NCBI GenBank assembly: GCA_017461685.1
Contig: JAFTXF010000120.1
Location: 1-19,893, forward strand
DNA length: 19,893 nt
Direction of reading: 5' to 3'
Source of the DNA: Lachnospiraceae bacterium
GTDB taxonomy: Bacteria; Bacillota; Clostridia; Lachnospirales; Lachnospiraceae
Made by a program: the position numbers and the translations under genes. Positions 6,919-13,394 of this stretch are shown in pieces. Position 1 is the first letter of the stretch, and each line of letters opens with the position of its first letter. The notes below the pieces were generated by a model. The model was not told the DNA's origin, searched no databases, and saw nothing but the letters and a program-made list of their open reading frames with translations.

Positions 6919-8475
6919 TTACAACAACGGTGCCATAACGCGAAGCAGCCCGTCAAACATAGCCTTCAGTCCACTGGTATGCACATCTTCCCTGTACACC
7001 ATCTGCGACTTTTCAATAGTCTCCAATGTATCCCGTTTCAAATCCTCTAATGCAGGCACCCGATACATCCATACCGCACATTCAAAGTGCAAATACAGGC
7101 TTCGATAATCCAGATTAATGGTACCCACAACACCTACCGTATCATCACAGATAAAGGATTTCGCATGTACGAAGCCCGGGGTATACTCATAAATCTTTAC
7201 CCCCGCCTCTAAAAGCGGCAGATAGTTTGCTCTGGTCAGCCGGAATACGATTTTTTTGTCCGGTATTCCCGGTGTCACAATACGCACATCCACGCCACGC
7301 TTGGCCGCCATCACCAAAGCATGCTTCATCTCGTCATCCAGGATCAAATATGGCGTCATAATATATACATATTTCTTGGCCTGGTGCAGAATCTCCAAAT
7401 ATACGTCCTCACCCACTCTTTCATCATCTAACGGGTCGTCTCCGTAAGGCTGCACAAAGCCCTCTCTGACCTCTGGTTTCTGATGTGGATATGCATCTAC
7501 ACCGTACAATTCCGGTGACAGCTTAAACTCACTGCAGGCATTCCACATTTCCATAAACATAACCGTCAGATTCCATACACCGTCTCCTGCCAGCCGTACG
7601 CCGGTATCCTTCCAATGCCCGAATCGCTGTACGGCATTGATATATTCGTCTGACAAATTTACACCGCCGGTATAACCGATATGTCCGTCCACCACCAAAA
7701 TCTTACGATGGTCACGGTTATTCATTACCATGGCCAAAAACGGCACAACCGGATTAAACGGGATGCACTTAATGTGTGGATCCATCTCCTCCAGCTTATC
7801 AGAATACCCAAAAGGCAATAGTGCCACAGATCCCATGTCATCATAAAGCATACGAATTTCTACGCCTTCACGTGCCTTTTCCAAAAGCACCTCCAGCATA
7901 CGGCCCCACATCTCACCCTCCTGTACAATAAAAAATTCCAGGAAAATAAAGTGCTCTGCCTTTCTCATGTCCTCGAGCATAGCCTCAAACATGGCCTCTC
8001 CAATGGAATAATAGGTCACATGGGTATTACGGTGTACCGGGTAACGGGACGTTTTTTTGATGTATCTGGCCGTGGCCACTGCTCTGTGGCTCACCTCCGC
8101 CAAGGCCTTACAGGTCTCTTCATTATCTTCTAAATATTTATCCATGGCCAGATAAGAAAAATTCAGTCTGGCCTGCAGTTTCTTACTCGGCTTTTTATCC
8201 CCCCAAAGCATATAAAGAAAGGCGCCAAAAGGCGGTATAAATGCAATCAGTAAAATCCAACCGATTCGATAAGATGCATTATCATCCTTAATCACCAGAT
8301 AAAATACATACAACATACTTAACAAAGAAAATGCACCCATAATAAACCAGGAATATTGAACTGCGCGCCAAAAAATCCCCAGCAAAAGTGCAAGCTCCAG
8401 CAAAATCATGATTGCTGTTACTGTGATTCGGTTAGTAATCATTTTCTTGTAATTGATGTCTTTCAGTAATCGCAT
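6919..8475 (-). CDS. cls: Cardiolipin synthase
   Basis: A 518-residue phospholipase D superfamily enzyme that joins two phosphatidylglycerols into cardiolipin and glycerol at the membrane. Three hydrophobic segments lie in the first 95 residues (about 18-40, 44-62, 70-91), ending in FLYMLWGDKKPSKK, as in other bacterial cardiolipin synthases. Two HKD catalytic motifs are intact: HRKILVVDGHIGYTGGVN from H256, and HAKSFICDDTVGVVGTIN from H437. Length matches the family (about 480-520). The start at 8475 is chosen for its AAAGAGG site; the ORF is open ten codons further upstream. A promoter is visible at 8523-8550. The palindromic repeat begins 5 bp past its stop codon and probably forms the 3' end of the transcript. 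Confidence 0.96.
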   Translation of the reverse strand: MRLLKDINYKKMITNRITVTAIMILLELALLLGIFWRAVQYSWFIMGAFSLLSMLYVFYLVIKDDNASYRIGWILLIAFIPPFGAFLYMLWGDKKPSKKLQARLNFSYLAMDKYLEDNEETCKALAEVSHRAVATARYIKKTSRYPVHRNTHVTYYSIGEAMFEAMLEDMRKAEHFIFLEFFIVQEGEMWGRMLEVLLEKAREGVEIRMLYDDMGSVALLPFGYSDKLEEMDPHIKCIPFNPVVPFLAMVMNNRDHRKILVVDGHIGYTGGVNLSDEYINAVQRFGHWKDTGVRLAGDGVWNLTVMFMEMWNACSEFKLSPELYGVDAYPHQKPEVREGFVQPYGDDPLDDERVGEDVYLEILHQAKKYVYIMTPYLILDDEMKHALVMAAKRGVDVRIVTPGIPDKKIVFRLTRANYLPLLEAGVKIYEYTPGFVHAKSFICDDTVGVVGTINLDYRSLYLHFECAVWMYRVPALEDLKRDTLETIEKSQMVYREDVHTSGLKAMFDGLLRVMAPLL

Positions 8476-8522
8476 ATTATTTCCTCTTTGTATCCTACAA
8501 TACATGTAACACTTCTATTTCT

Positions 8523-8550
8523 ATTATATACTATTAAAACTTAAAATCAA
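8523..8550 (-). promoter_or_regulatory. Probable cls promoter
   Basis: On the minus strand TTGATT (8550-8545), a 16-bp spacer, then a perfect TATAAT (8528-8523), about 48 bp before the cls start codon. Confidence 0.5.
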
Positions 8551-8576
8551 TCCCCTGTCGATTTATAAATTGCCAC

Positions 8577-8611
8577 AACAAGGCAAAAAATTTACAGCCA
8601 ATTGCCTTGTT
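8577..8611. other. Short inverted repeat in the cls/rpn intergenic gap
   Basis: AACAAGGCAA (8577-8586) is the exact reverse complement of TTGCCTTGTT (8602-8611), with a 15-nt AT-rich loop and no T-run beyond it. It lies just upstream of the cls promoter, so it could be an operator or only a hairpin. The next 100 bp (8612-8711) are T-rich with no gene or signal that I can see. Confidence 0.45.
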
Positions 8612-8711
8612 CGTACTTAACTGTATACTTTTTTGTATCGCTCTTTTTATTTCTTTGTTGTTATGTATCTTCAAACATATTTGCTTTTTTACCAACTTTT
8701 TTTGTAAATAT

Positions 8712-8876
8712 CTAGTATATCGGTTCGTAAATAACTGGACGAATTACGCAGGATATTTTTCTGAGTGTGCATATCAAAAAACGTAGGCGATGCGGGCATC
8801 GCTGAGGATTTTTGATATGTGCAATCAGGAAAATAGACAAGCAATTCGGTCCAGTTATTTCGTAACCGATATACTA
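8712..8876. repeat. 165-bp near-perfect palindrome (MITE-like)
   Basis: CTAGTATATCGGTT (8712-8725) is the exact reverse complement of AACCGATATACTAG (8863-8876). The match continues inward with few mismatches (AAATAACTGGAC/GTCCAGTTATTT, GCATATCAAAAA/TTTTTGATATGTGC) to the centre GCGATGC-GG-GCATCGC near 8795. No ORF lies inside. Its right end touches the -35 box of the rpn promoter. The structure suits a miniature inverted-repeat element or a very long RNA hairpin. It is unrelated in sequence to the 207-bp repeat. Confidence 0.9.
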
Positions 8877-8905
8877 GTGACAAACGTCGGTTTTTGTTGT
8901 ATAAT
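8877..8905 (+). promoter_or_regulatory. Promoter of the Rpn-family gene
   Basis: GTGACA (8877-8882, five of six consensus bases), a 17-bp spacer, then a perfect TATAAT (8900-8905). Predicted transcription start is about 8912-8913, the first base of the left inverted repeat. The -35 box starts at the last base of the 165-bp palindrome, so insertion of that palindrome may have reshaped this promoter. Confidence 0.75.
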
Positions 8906-8912
8906 ATTACTC

Positions 8913-8937
8913 ATAAGAAGGTTTTGTTTGAATTCCT
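8913..8937 (+). repeat. Left 25-bp inverted repeat flanking rpn
   Basis: Begins ATAAGAAGGTTTT and ends AATTCCT. It matches the reverse complement of 9966-9990 at 22 of 25 positions, with the first 13 and last 7 identical. Confidence 0.8.
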
Positions 8938-8963
8938 TACATACTTATTGTAGAGGAACGATT

Positions 8964-9959
8964 ATGACTGAACAAATTACACAAATCTTTGATAAGGTCT
9001 TCAAGAAGATTCTGACCTTGTCCTCCCAGTCTGTTATAAATCTTATTAACGGACTCTTTGAAACAAACTATCCGGAGGATAGCACCATTACTTATAATTG
9101 GACCGAGTTTATAGACACCGAGCTGCGCCGCACCCTGGCAGATACCATTCTTACCATCAATGGGCGTTACAGTTACCATATAGAAGCCCAGATGGAGAAG
9201 GACGAGGATATTATATTCCGTGTATTTGATTACGGTTATCACCATGCGGACACTAATCGCTCATCCAATGCAAGTTATTATACGCTTGTCTTCCCTGAAC
9301 CTAAGATAATTTATCTCTACAATACAAAAGATATTCCAGATATATGTACACTGCGTCTCGATTTTGGAACCCAGGGCTATTTTGATTATCATGTACCTGT
9401 ATTCAAATATCAGGAGACTTCACTTGAGGAACTCAATAATAAAAAGCTCGTTATCCTTATTCCCTTCCAGCTGCTTAAGCTACGGAAGCTTCTGGAAAAG
9501 GACCGTGGACCTGATAATCTGATGGCATTGCAAAACCTGATCGAACATGATATACTTGGCAGTATAGAGACCAACTTTAAACTTGGTAATATCAGCATAA
9601 ATGATGCTTACAAGCTGCGTCGGCTTACCAAGCAGCTTTACAACTACATTTATGCACACTATGCAGAAATGAAGGAGTTAAACGATATGACGGATGAATC
9701 TTTATTACTGGATATTGATATTCTTGAAATGAAGTACGAAAAGGCTTTATCAGAATTAGATGCACGACTGGCTGCAAAGGAAGCCGCTCTCGCTGAGAAA
9801 GCCTGTGCGCTTGCTGAGAAAACTGCTGCCCTCGCCGAGAAGGATTCTGCCCTCGCTGAGAAGGATTCTGCCCTTGCTGAAAAGACTACTGCTCTTCAAC
9901 AGGCTTTATCGGAAAATGCACGTTTAAAAGCAGAATTAGACAAATTGACACAACGTTAA
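8964..9959 (+). CDS. Rpn-family PD-(D/E)XK nuclease / putative transposase
   Basis: A 331-residue protein of the Rpn (recombination-promoting nuclease)/PDDEXK_2 group. The nuclease core is visible as LADTILTINGRYSYHIEAQ (D60, then E74-A-Q76, the ExQ form common in this group) and FRVFDYGYHHA. Residues 110-240 form the helical remainder of the domain. From residue 262 on there is a coiled coil with five ALAEKxx heptads (275-309). Rpn proteins of E. coli cut DNA, promote RecA-independent recombination and act in anti-phage defence. The start at 8964 is supported by AGAGGA and by the usual MTEQ-type start; 58 further codons are open upstream but run into the promoter and palindrome. A second, stronger start lies inside the gene at 9687. 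The gene is flanked by inverted repeats and followed by a strong terminator. Confidence 0.9.
   Translation: MTEQITQIFDKVFKKILTLSSQSVINLINGLFETNYPEDSTITYNWTEFIDTELRRTLADTILTINGRYSYHIEAQMEKDEDIIFRVFDYGYHHADTNRSSNASYYTLVFPEPKIIYLYNTKDIPDICTLRLDFGTQGYFDYHVPVFKYQETSLEELNNKKLVILIPFQLLKLRKLLEKDRGPDNLMALQNLIEHDILGSIETNFKLGNISINDAYKLRRLTKQLYNYIYAHYAEMKELNDMTDESLLLDIDILEMKYEKALSELDARLAAKEAALAEKACALAEKTAALAEKDSALAEKDSALAEKTTALQQALSENARLKAELDKLTQR
9687..9959 (+). CDS. Possible intragenic small protein (RpnS-like C-terminal product)
   Basis: An in-frame ATG at 9687 (codon 242 of the long protein) is preceded by a perfect AAGGAG (9672-9677) with 9-nt spacing, a better site than the one for the full-length start. 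Translation from it would give 90 residues: MTDESLLLDIDILEMKYEKA followed by the coiled coil with the ALAEK heptads, and no nuclease core. In E. coli Rpn genes such internal starts give small proteins that bind and inhibit the long toxic form. Here the signal is seen directly; expression and function are inferred. Confidence 0.5.
   Translation: MTDESLLLDIDILEMKYEKALSELDARLAAKEAALAEKACALAEKTAALAEKDSALAEKDSALAEKTTALQQALSENARLKAELDKLTQR
9786..9890 (+). repeat. Five 21-bp tandem repeats encoding ALAEKxx heptads
   Basis: Codons 275-309 of the Rpn gene are five 21-bp units (9786, 9807, 9828, 9849, 9870), encoding ALAEKAC, ALAEKTA, ALAEKDS, ALAEKDS and ALAEKTT. Units three and four are nearly identical in DNA. 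One heptad equals two coiled-coil turns, so unit gain or loss would keep frame and helix register. Confidence 0.9.
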
Positions 9960-9965
9960 CCACAT

Positions 9966-9990
9966 AGGAATTGACAAAAAACCTTCTTAT
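9966..9990 (-). repeat. Right 25-bp inverted repeat flanking rpn
   Basis: Reverse-complement partner of 8913-8937 (22/25), starting 6 bp after the rpn stop codon. It is followed by a separate short palindrome, TTAGGAA/TTCCTAA at 9994-10015. Confidence 0.8.
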
Positions 9991-9993
9991 CTT

Positions 9994-10015
9994 TTAGGAA
10001 TATAGTATTTCCTAA
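9994..10015. other. Short palindrome after the right inverted repeat
   Basis: TTAGGAA (9994-10000) pairs exactly with TTCCTAA (10009-10015) around TATAGTAT. It is placed 3 bp outside the right inverted repeat and 9 bp before the terminator. It is AT-rich with no T-run, so it is more likely an RNA hairpin or target-site feature than a terminator. Confidence 0.45.
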
Positions 10016-10023
10016 GCATTTAT

Positions 10024-10085
10024 ATGCTCTGCCATTCTGAATTGTCCCGTGCATAGACCGGGCACTTGACGGCAGAGCATTTTTT
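10024..10085 (+). terminator. Strong intrinsic terminator after rpn
   Basis: ATGCTCTGCC (10024-10033) pairs exactly with GGCAGAGCAT (10071-10080) and is followed by a run of six T (10080-10085). A second stem, CCCG/CGGG, lies in the loop. It insulates rpn from DUF4317. Confidence 0.88.
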
Positions 10086-10111
10086 GCTTGCCCTTAAAGC
10101 AAAAATATATT
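10084..10111 (+). promoter_or_regulatory. Weak candidate promoter for DUF4317
   Basis: TTGCTT (10084-10089), a 16-bp spacer, then TATATT (10106-10111), about 32 bp before the DUF4317 start. It begins inside the terminator T-run. Both boxes deviate from consensus. Confidence 0.35.
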
Positions 10112-10143
10112 AAAATGATTTTGTCGATACGGAGGATATTTTC

Positions 10144-11280
10144 ATGATAAAAACAGAAATCAGCGAAATTAAAAAGCAGTTTTCCGAAACAAACTGCACA
10201 ATCTCAAAAATATGCGCCTGCTATGTTGGCGGCGAGAAGGACAAAATTACTAAGATGCGCGAGGCCTTTTTATCCTTGCCGGAGGAAGATGCTACCAGAT
10301 ATTATCAAATTTTACGAAAAGGCTTGTCAGGAACTCTCGGCAAGAATCTTATTAACCTGGAATTTCCTTTGGAAGCAGAGTTTTCAGACGGTACCCAGCA
10401 ATTTCTTTTAGAAGTTCGCGACAGCCATTTAGAGGATGACGAGCTTTTGGAGCAATTTTATGATAAGATTATCGAGGCATACCCTTATACCCAGAATTAT
10501 TTGATTCTGGTCATTGACTGCAACTATGACGTGCCGGGACGTACCAGCGACGGGCTTGACATGGAGGATGCTTCCACCGAAGTATACCATTACATATTCT
10601 GTGCTCTCTGCCCGGTTAAACAGTCTAAGCCGGGATTAACCTATGAGCCGGCAGACAATGTTTTCCGCAATCGCATCTGTGACTGGATTGTGGATGCACC
10701 GATCAATGCTTTCCTGTTTCCGGCTTTCAATGACAGAAGCACTGACCTGCATAGCTGCTTGTACTTTACCAAGGACAGCGAGAAGCCGTTTGAAGATTTC
10801 GTGTACACGTTTCTTGGCTGTACCATGCCGATTCCGGCAGGTTTTCAGAAGGAAGCCTTCCAGACAATTGTGACAGAAACCCTGGGAGAAGAAAGGGATT
10901 TGGAGGTACTTCGCAATATCCATGAAACCCTTTATGATATGATTGAAGAGCATGCAGAAGACCCTGCACCACTTATATTGGACAAGTCAGAGGTCAAAAA
11001 TGTGCTTGCCAAGAGCGGTGTCCCCAATGAACAGTTAGAAACCTTTGACAAACACTATGATGATACCATCGGTGCCGCCGGTGAATTACTGGCCAATAAT
11101 ATTACCGAAACCCGCAAATTTGAAGTAAAAACCCCTGATGTTGTTATCAAGGTCAACCCGGAACGCTCCGATTTGGTGGAGACCAAGGTCATTGACGGCC
11201 GCAAATATCTGCTAATCGAGGTAGGAAGCAATATCCAGGTTAACGGCGTGGCTTTATCTACAAGTGAACCAACTGAATAG
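10144..11280 (+). CDS. DUF4317 family protein
   Basis: A 378-residue soluble protein that I recognise as DUF4317, a family of Clostridia with no known function. Typical stretches are the N-terminal IKKQFSETNCTISKICACYV followed by GEKDKI, the central DLHSCLYFTKDSEKPFEDF, and the C-terminal VVIKVNPERSDLVETKVIDG with RKYLLIEV. There are no membrane segments, signal peptide or recognisable catalytic motif. The start is well supported: GGAGG (10131-10135) lies 8 bases before the ATG. It appears to be a single-gene unit, insulated upstream by the rpn terminator and convergent with the membrane protein at 11352. Three 16-bp repeats follow its stop codon, and a diverged unit lies in its last codons. 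Confidence 0.92.
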   Translation: MIKTEISEIKKQFSETNCTISKICACYVGGEKDKITKMREAFLSLPEEDATRYYQILRKGLSGTLGKNLINLEFPLEAEFSDGTQQFLLEVRDSHLEDDELLEQFYDKIIEAYPYTQNYLILVIDCNYDVPGRTSDGLDMEDASTEVYHYIFCALCPVKQSKPGLTYEPADNVFRNRICDWIVDAPINAFLFPAFNDRSTDLHSCLYFTKDSEKPFEDFVYTFLGCTMPIPAGFQKEAFQTIVTETLGEERDLEVLRNIHETLYDMIEEHAEDPAPLILDKSEVKNVLAKSGVPNEQLETFDKHYDDTIGAAGELLANNITETRKFEVKTPDVVIKVNPERSDLVETKVIDGRKYLLIEVGSNIQVNGVALSTSEPTE

Positions 11281-11299
11281 CCGTACAAGTCTCTCCTAT

Positions 11300-11347
11300 G
11301 GACTTATCTACAAATGGACTTGTCTGCAAATAAACTTGTCTGCAAGC
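11300..11347 (+). repeat. Three 16-bp tandem repeats after DUF4317
   Basis: The units are GGACTTATCTACAAAT (11300), GGACTTGTCTGCAAAT (11316) and AAACTTGTCTGCAAGC (11332). A further diverged unit, GCTTTATCTACAAGTG, lies at the end of the DUF4317 coding region near 11251-11266. No function is evident. Confidence 0.8.
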
Positions 11348-11351
11348 TCAC

Positions 11352-12605
11352 TTATTGCTTAAAAGTATCCCACAGAAAAATAAAGCCAAATAATACAAAT
11401 AAATAAAATACGAACCAGGCTGCCTGTATGCAAATCCGCTGCAGGCGGCTTTTATTTTGTGTCTGCTCCAATACAAGAAGACGCAGTGTCGCTACCACCC
11501 AAAGCAAAGTCATACCGGACATCATCGGCCACAAAAAATCACCGTGTGTAATCTTACCACCACTCTCTCCTAAAAGCGCAGCCTCCAACAGTCCAACGAC
11601 ATAGCCGGAAAGTGCCAGCCGTCCAAAAGTATCCTTCAGAAAATACCCTGCATTTAATGCCAATACCAGCAATGGAAAACCCATGCCTAAGGCAATTGAC
11701 GCCGTCACATTTTCAGAATACATTTCCCAAACCTGCATCCATTCCGTAATCATTAGATGGCTTCCGTCACCACCGTAGCTTCCGCCAAAAATAAAATATG
11801 CCAAAAACTGAACCAAAATATACACCAGTGCCGGAGCGCTTACCAAAAGCATTATCAGACATTTGTTAAAATATGCTTTAGCCATTCCATCCTTCTTTAA
11901 CACATGCCCAAGCCACGTAAAAAGCATAATAAATCCTACTGCAGGAATAAACATTTCTGCAAAAACAGGTTTTGCCATGCAGGATAGCAGCAAAGTTGCG
12001 GAAAGGCTGATGTATGCTTTTTTCAAATTCTTGCTAACGTCAATAAACATGCCTTGATGCCCCGGATTACAGTACTTTTCCAAAATATCATAGGTAAAAC
12101 ATAGACACAGCAACGTAAAAGGCTTCACACACATATGGGTAGGATTATGCAGCGGATTGATGGAAAACTGCCCCAAATACTGACTGCCGGTATCAAACCA
12201 ATACATACACACCGGCTGAATAATAGACAGGGAAAATGCAATAACTCCAATCTGTAACGGAGTCATATCCAAAAAATAACGCTTCTGCACACATGTTAGC
12301 ATCCAGCAAAGCACATAATAACTGAAAACAGCAAAAAAACAGCTCGTAAAGGCCACCGCAGCTTCTAGCGGTATCGGAGTCAGGCTTTCCAGTAAAATTA
12401 CACACAAATGCCACATTAAGTATGGCACTGCCATCCAACCTTCCAAGCTCTCCTCACCCCTTAACAGTGGAATATATGTATATACATGTCCGGCAAAATC
12501 AGACATATTATTCTGTAATTCTGCGATAGAAAAGGAATATGTAATAAATGCCAGCACTACGGCGAACAATGCTATGCTTCCTCCCTGCCCTTTCTTTTGT
12601 AACAT
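11352..12605 (-). CDS. Polytopic membrane protein of unknown function
   Basis: A 417-residue integral membrane protein with about ten hydrophobic segments spread over its length (for example SIALFAVVLAFITYSF near the N-terminus and AAWFVFYLFVLFGFIFLW at the end). After the first segment the loop NNMSDFAGHVYTYIPLL has an acidic residue placed as in GT-C glycosyltransferases and related lipid-linked sugar enzymes. That is the only hint of function, and I do not recognise the family. The start at 12605 is set by AAGGAGGAAG ten bases upstream; an ATG at 12626 would put this site inside the gene. It is divergent from the small membrane protein at 12796, so the pair may act together at the envelope. 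Confidence 0.85.
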   Translation of the reverse strand: MLQKKGQGGSIALFAVVLAFITYSFSIAELQNNMSDFAGHVYTYIPLLRGEESLEGWMAVPYLMWHLCVILLESLTPIPLEAAVAFTSCFFAVFSYYVLCWMLTCVQKRYFLDMTPLQIGVIAFSLSIIQPVCMYWFDTGSQYLGQFSINPLHNPTHMCVKPFTLLCLCFTYDILEKYCNPGHQGMFIDVSKNLKKAYISLSATLLLSCMAKPVFAEMFIPAVGFIMLFTWLGHVLKKDGMAKAYFNKCLIMLLVSAPALVYILVQFLAYFIFGGSYGGDGSHLMITEWMQVWEMYSENVTASIALGMGFPLLVLALNAGYFLKDTFGRLALSGYVVGLLEAALLGESGGKITHGDFLWPMMSGMTLLWVVATLRLLVLEQTQNKSRLQRICIQAAWFVFYLFVLFGFIFLWDTFKQ

Positions 12606-12734
12606 GCTTGCTTCCTCCTTAATCAAAATATTCCTGTTTTTAAATTTTACTGCCCGCTTTATCTTCCTTTCATTGGAAACAGATTTTATTTTCCCAATGT
12701 ATACTATTTTAACCCATTTGTGCTAAAAAACAAC

Positions 12735-12763
12735 TTGAAATATTATTTCATTGCCCCTATACT
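12735..12763 (+). promoter_or_regulatory. Promoter for the small membrane protein
   Basis: TTGAAA (12735-12740), exactly 17 bp, then TATACT (12758-12763), about 33 bp before the start codon at 12796. Also in this divergent gap, CATTGG/CCAATG (about 12671-12699) forms a short inverted repeat. Confidence 0.75.
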
Positions 12764-12795
12764 TAAACTATAAAATATTACAAAAGAGGATACCT

Positions 12796-13389
12796 ATGAA
12801 AAAGAATCTAAAAACACTCCTTCTTGTAGTGATCACTGTAGTTATTATGGGCTTATTTATTTTTTATCCATTTCAATGTACGGATTTGCACTTAAAAATA
12901 TATTTTTCTGCTGATTCCGCCTATACGGAATGCGCCGCCTACTATACTACCGCAGCAAATCCGGTTTATAGTGACAGTCAGCGCCTTGATGCCACAGTGT
13001 ATGACGGCAAGGCGGATATCTTTTTTTCGAAAGAGCTTTGTGAAACCCTCACAGGTCTTCGACTGGATTTTTCCCAAAGCGATGCTTTAATTGGTATAGA
13101 ACGCGTAGAGCTGTGCAGTGCCGGCTTTGTACAGACTTCTCTGGATGCCACTGATTTTTTTGCCGAATCCAATATCCTTTCATCCAATGATATTGCCATC
13201 ATTCAGCCGGTAAAAACCACCGTTTATATCGGTACAGAAGGCCGGGACTCGTATCTTCTCTTCCATTCCGATATCGTGGATGCCTGTAACGACGCTTACA
13301 GTCATTATACCGTAAGCAAGCTGGCCATTTGCGTATTTGTCATCCTTGCCGGAATTCTTGCTCGCAAACAGCTCTTTACCGCCGAATAA
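12796..13389 (+). CDS. Small bitopic membrane protein of unknown function
   Basis: A 197-residue protein with a membrane segment near each end: LKTLLLVVITVVIMGLFIFY (residues 5-24) and LAICVFVILAGILA (near 179-192). The about 150 residues between are hydrophilic and probably extracytoplasmic, with a pattern (ADIFFSKELCETLTGLRLDF, then IGIERVELCS) like the beta-rich ectodomains attached to envelope glycosyltransferase-type proteins in Lachnospiraceae. This is a loose impression, not a family call. The start at 12796 is preceded by AGAGGA seven bases upstream and by a consensus-like promoter. It is divergent from the polytopic protein at 11352-12605. Its stop lies five bases from the stop of the convergent metallophosphoesterase. 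Confidence 0.82.
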   Translation: MKKNLKTLLLVVITVVIMGLFIFYPFQCTDLHLKIYFSADSAYTECAAYYTTAANPVYSDSQRLDATVYDGKADIFFSKELCETLTGLRLDFSQSDALIGIERVELCSAGFVQTSLDATDFFAESNILSSNDIAIIQPVKTTVYIGTEGRDSYLLFHSDIVDACNDAYSHYTVSKLAICVFVILAGILARKQLFTAE

Positions 13390-13394
13390 ACCTA

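Larger units (their letters stand above)
8913..9990 (+). mobile_element. Putative Rpn element: PDDEXK gene bounded by terminal inverted repeats
   Basis: A 1078-bp unit made of a left inverted repeat (8913-8937), the Rpn/PDDEXK gene (8964-9959) and a right inverted repeat (9966-9990). Rpn proteins were first annotated as transposases (Transposase_31/PDDEXK_2 groups). The layout resembles a simple insertion sequence, but no target duplication is evident: the flanks read ATTACTC and CTTTTAG. The alternative is that the repeats act as RNA, pairing the 5' and 3' ends of the rpn transcript. Confidence 0.4.

Noticed and set aside
8712..8876. The 165-bp palindrome as a plain terminator
   Set aside because: It is far longer than terminators, lacks a T-run at its ends and lies between divergent genes where none is needed.
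8790..8963. 58-residue N-terminal extension of the Rpn protein
   Set aside because: It would span the palindrome, promoter and inverted repeat. The start at 8964 has its own ribosome binding site.
9786..9890. Tandem units as a CRISPR array
   Set aside because: The units are in-frame 21-bp coding repeats with no spacers.
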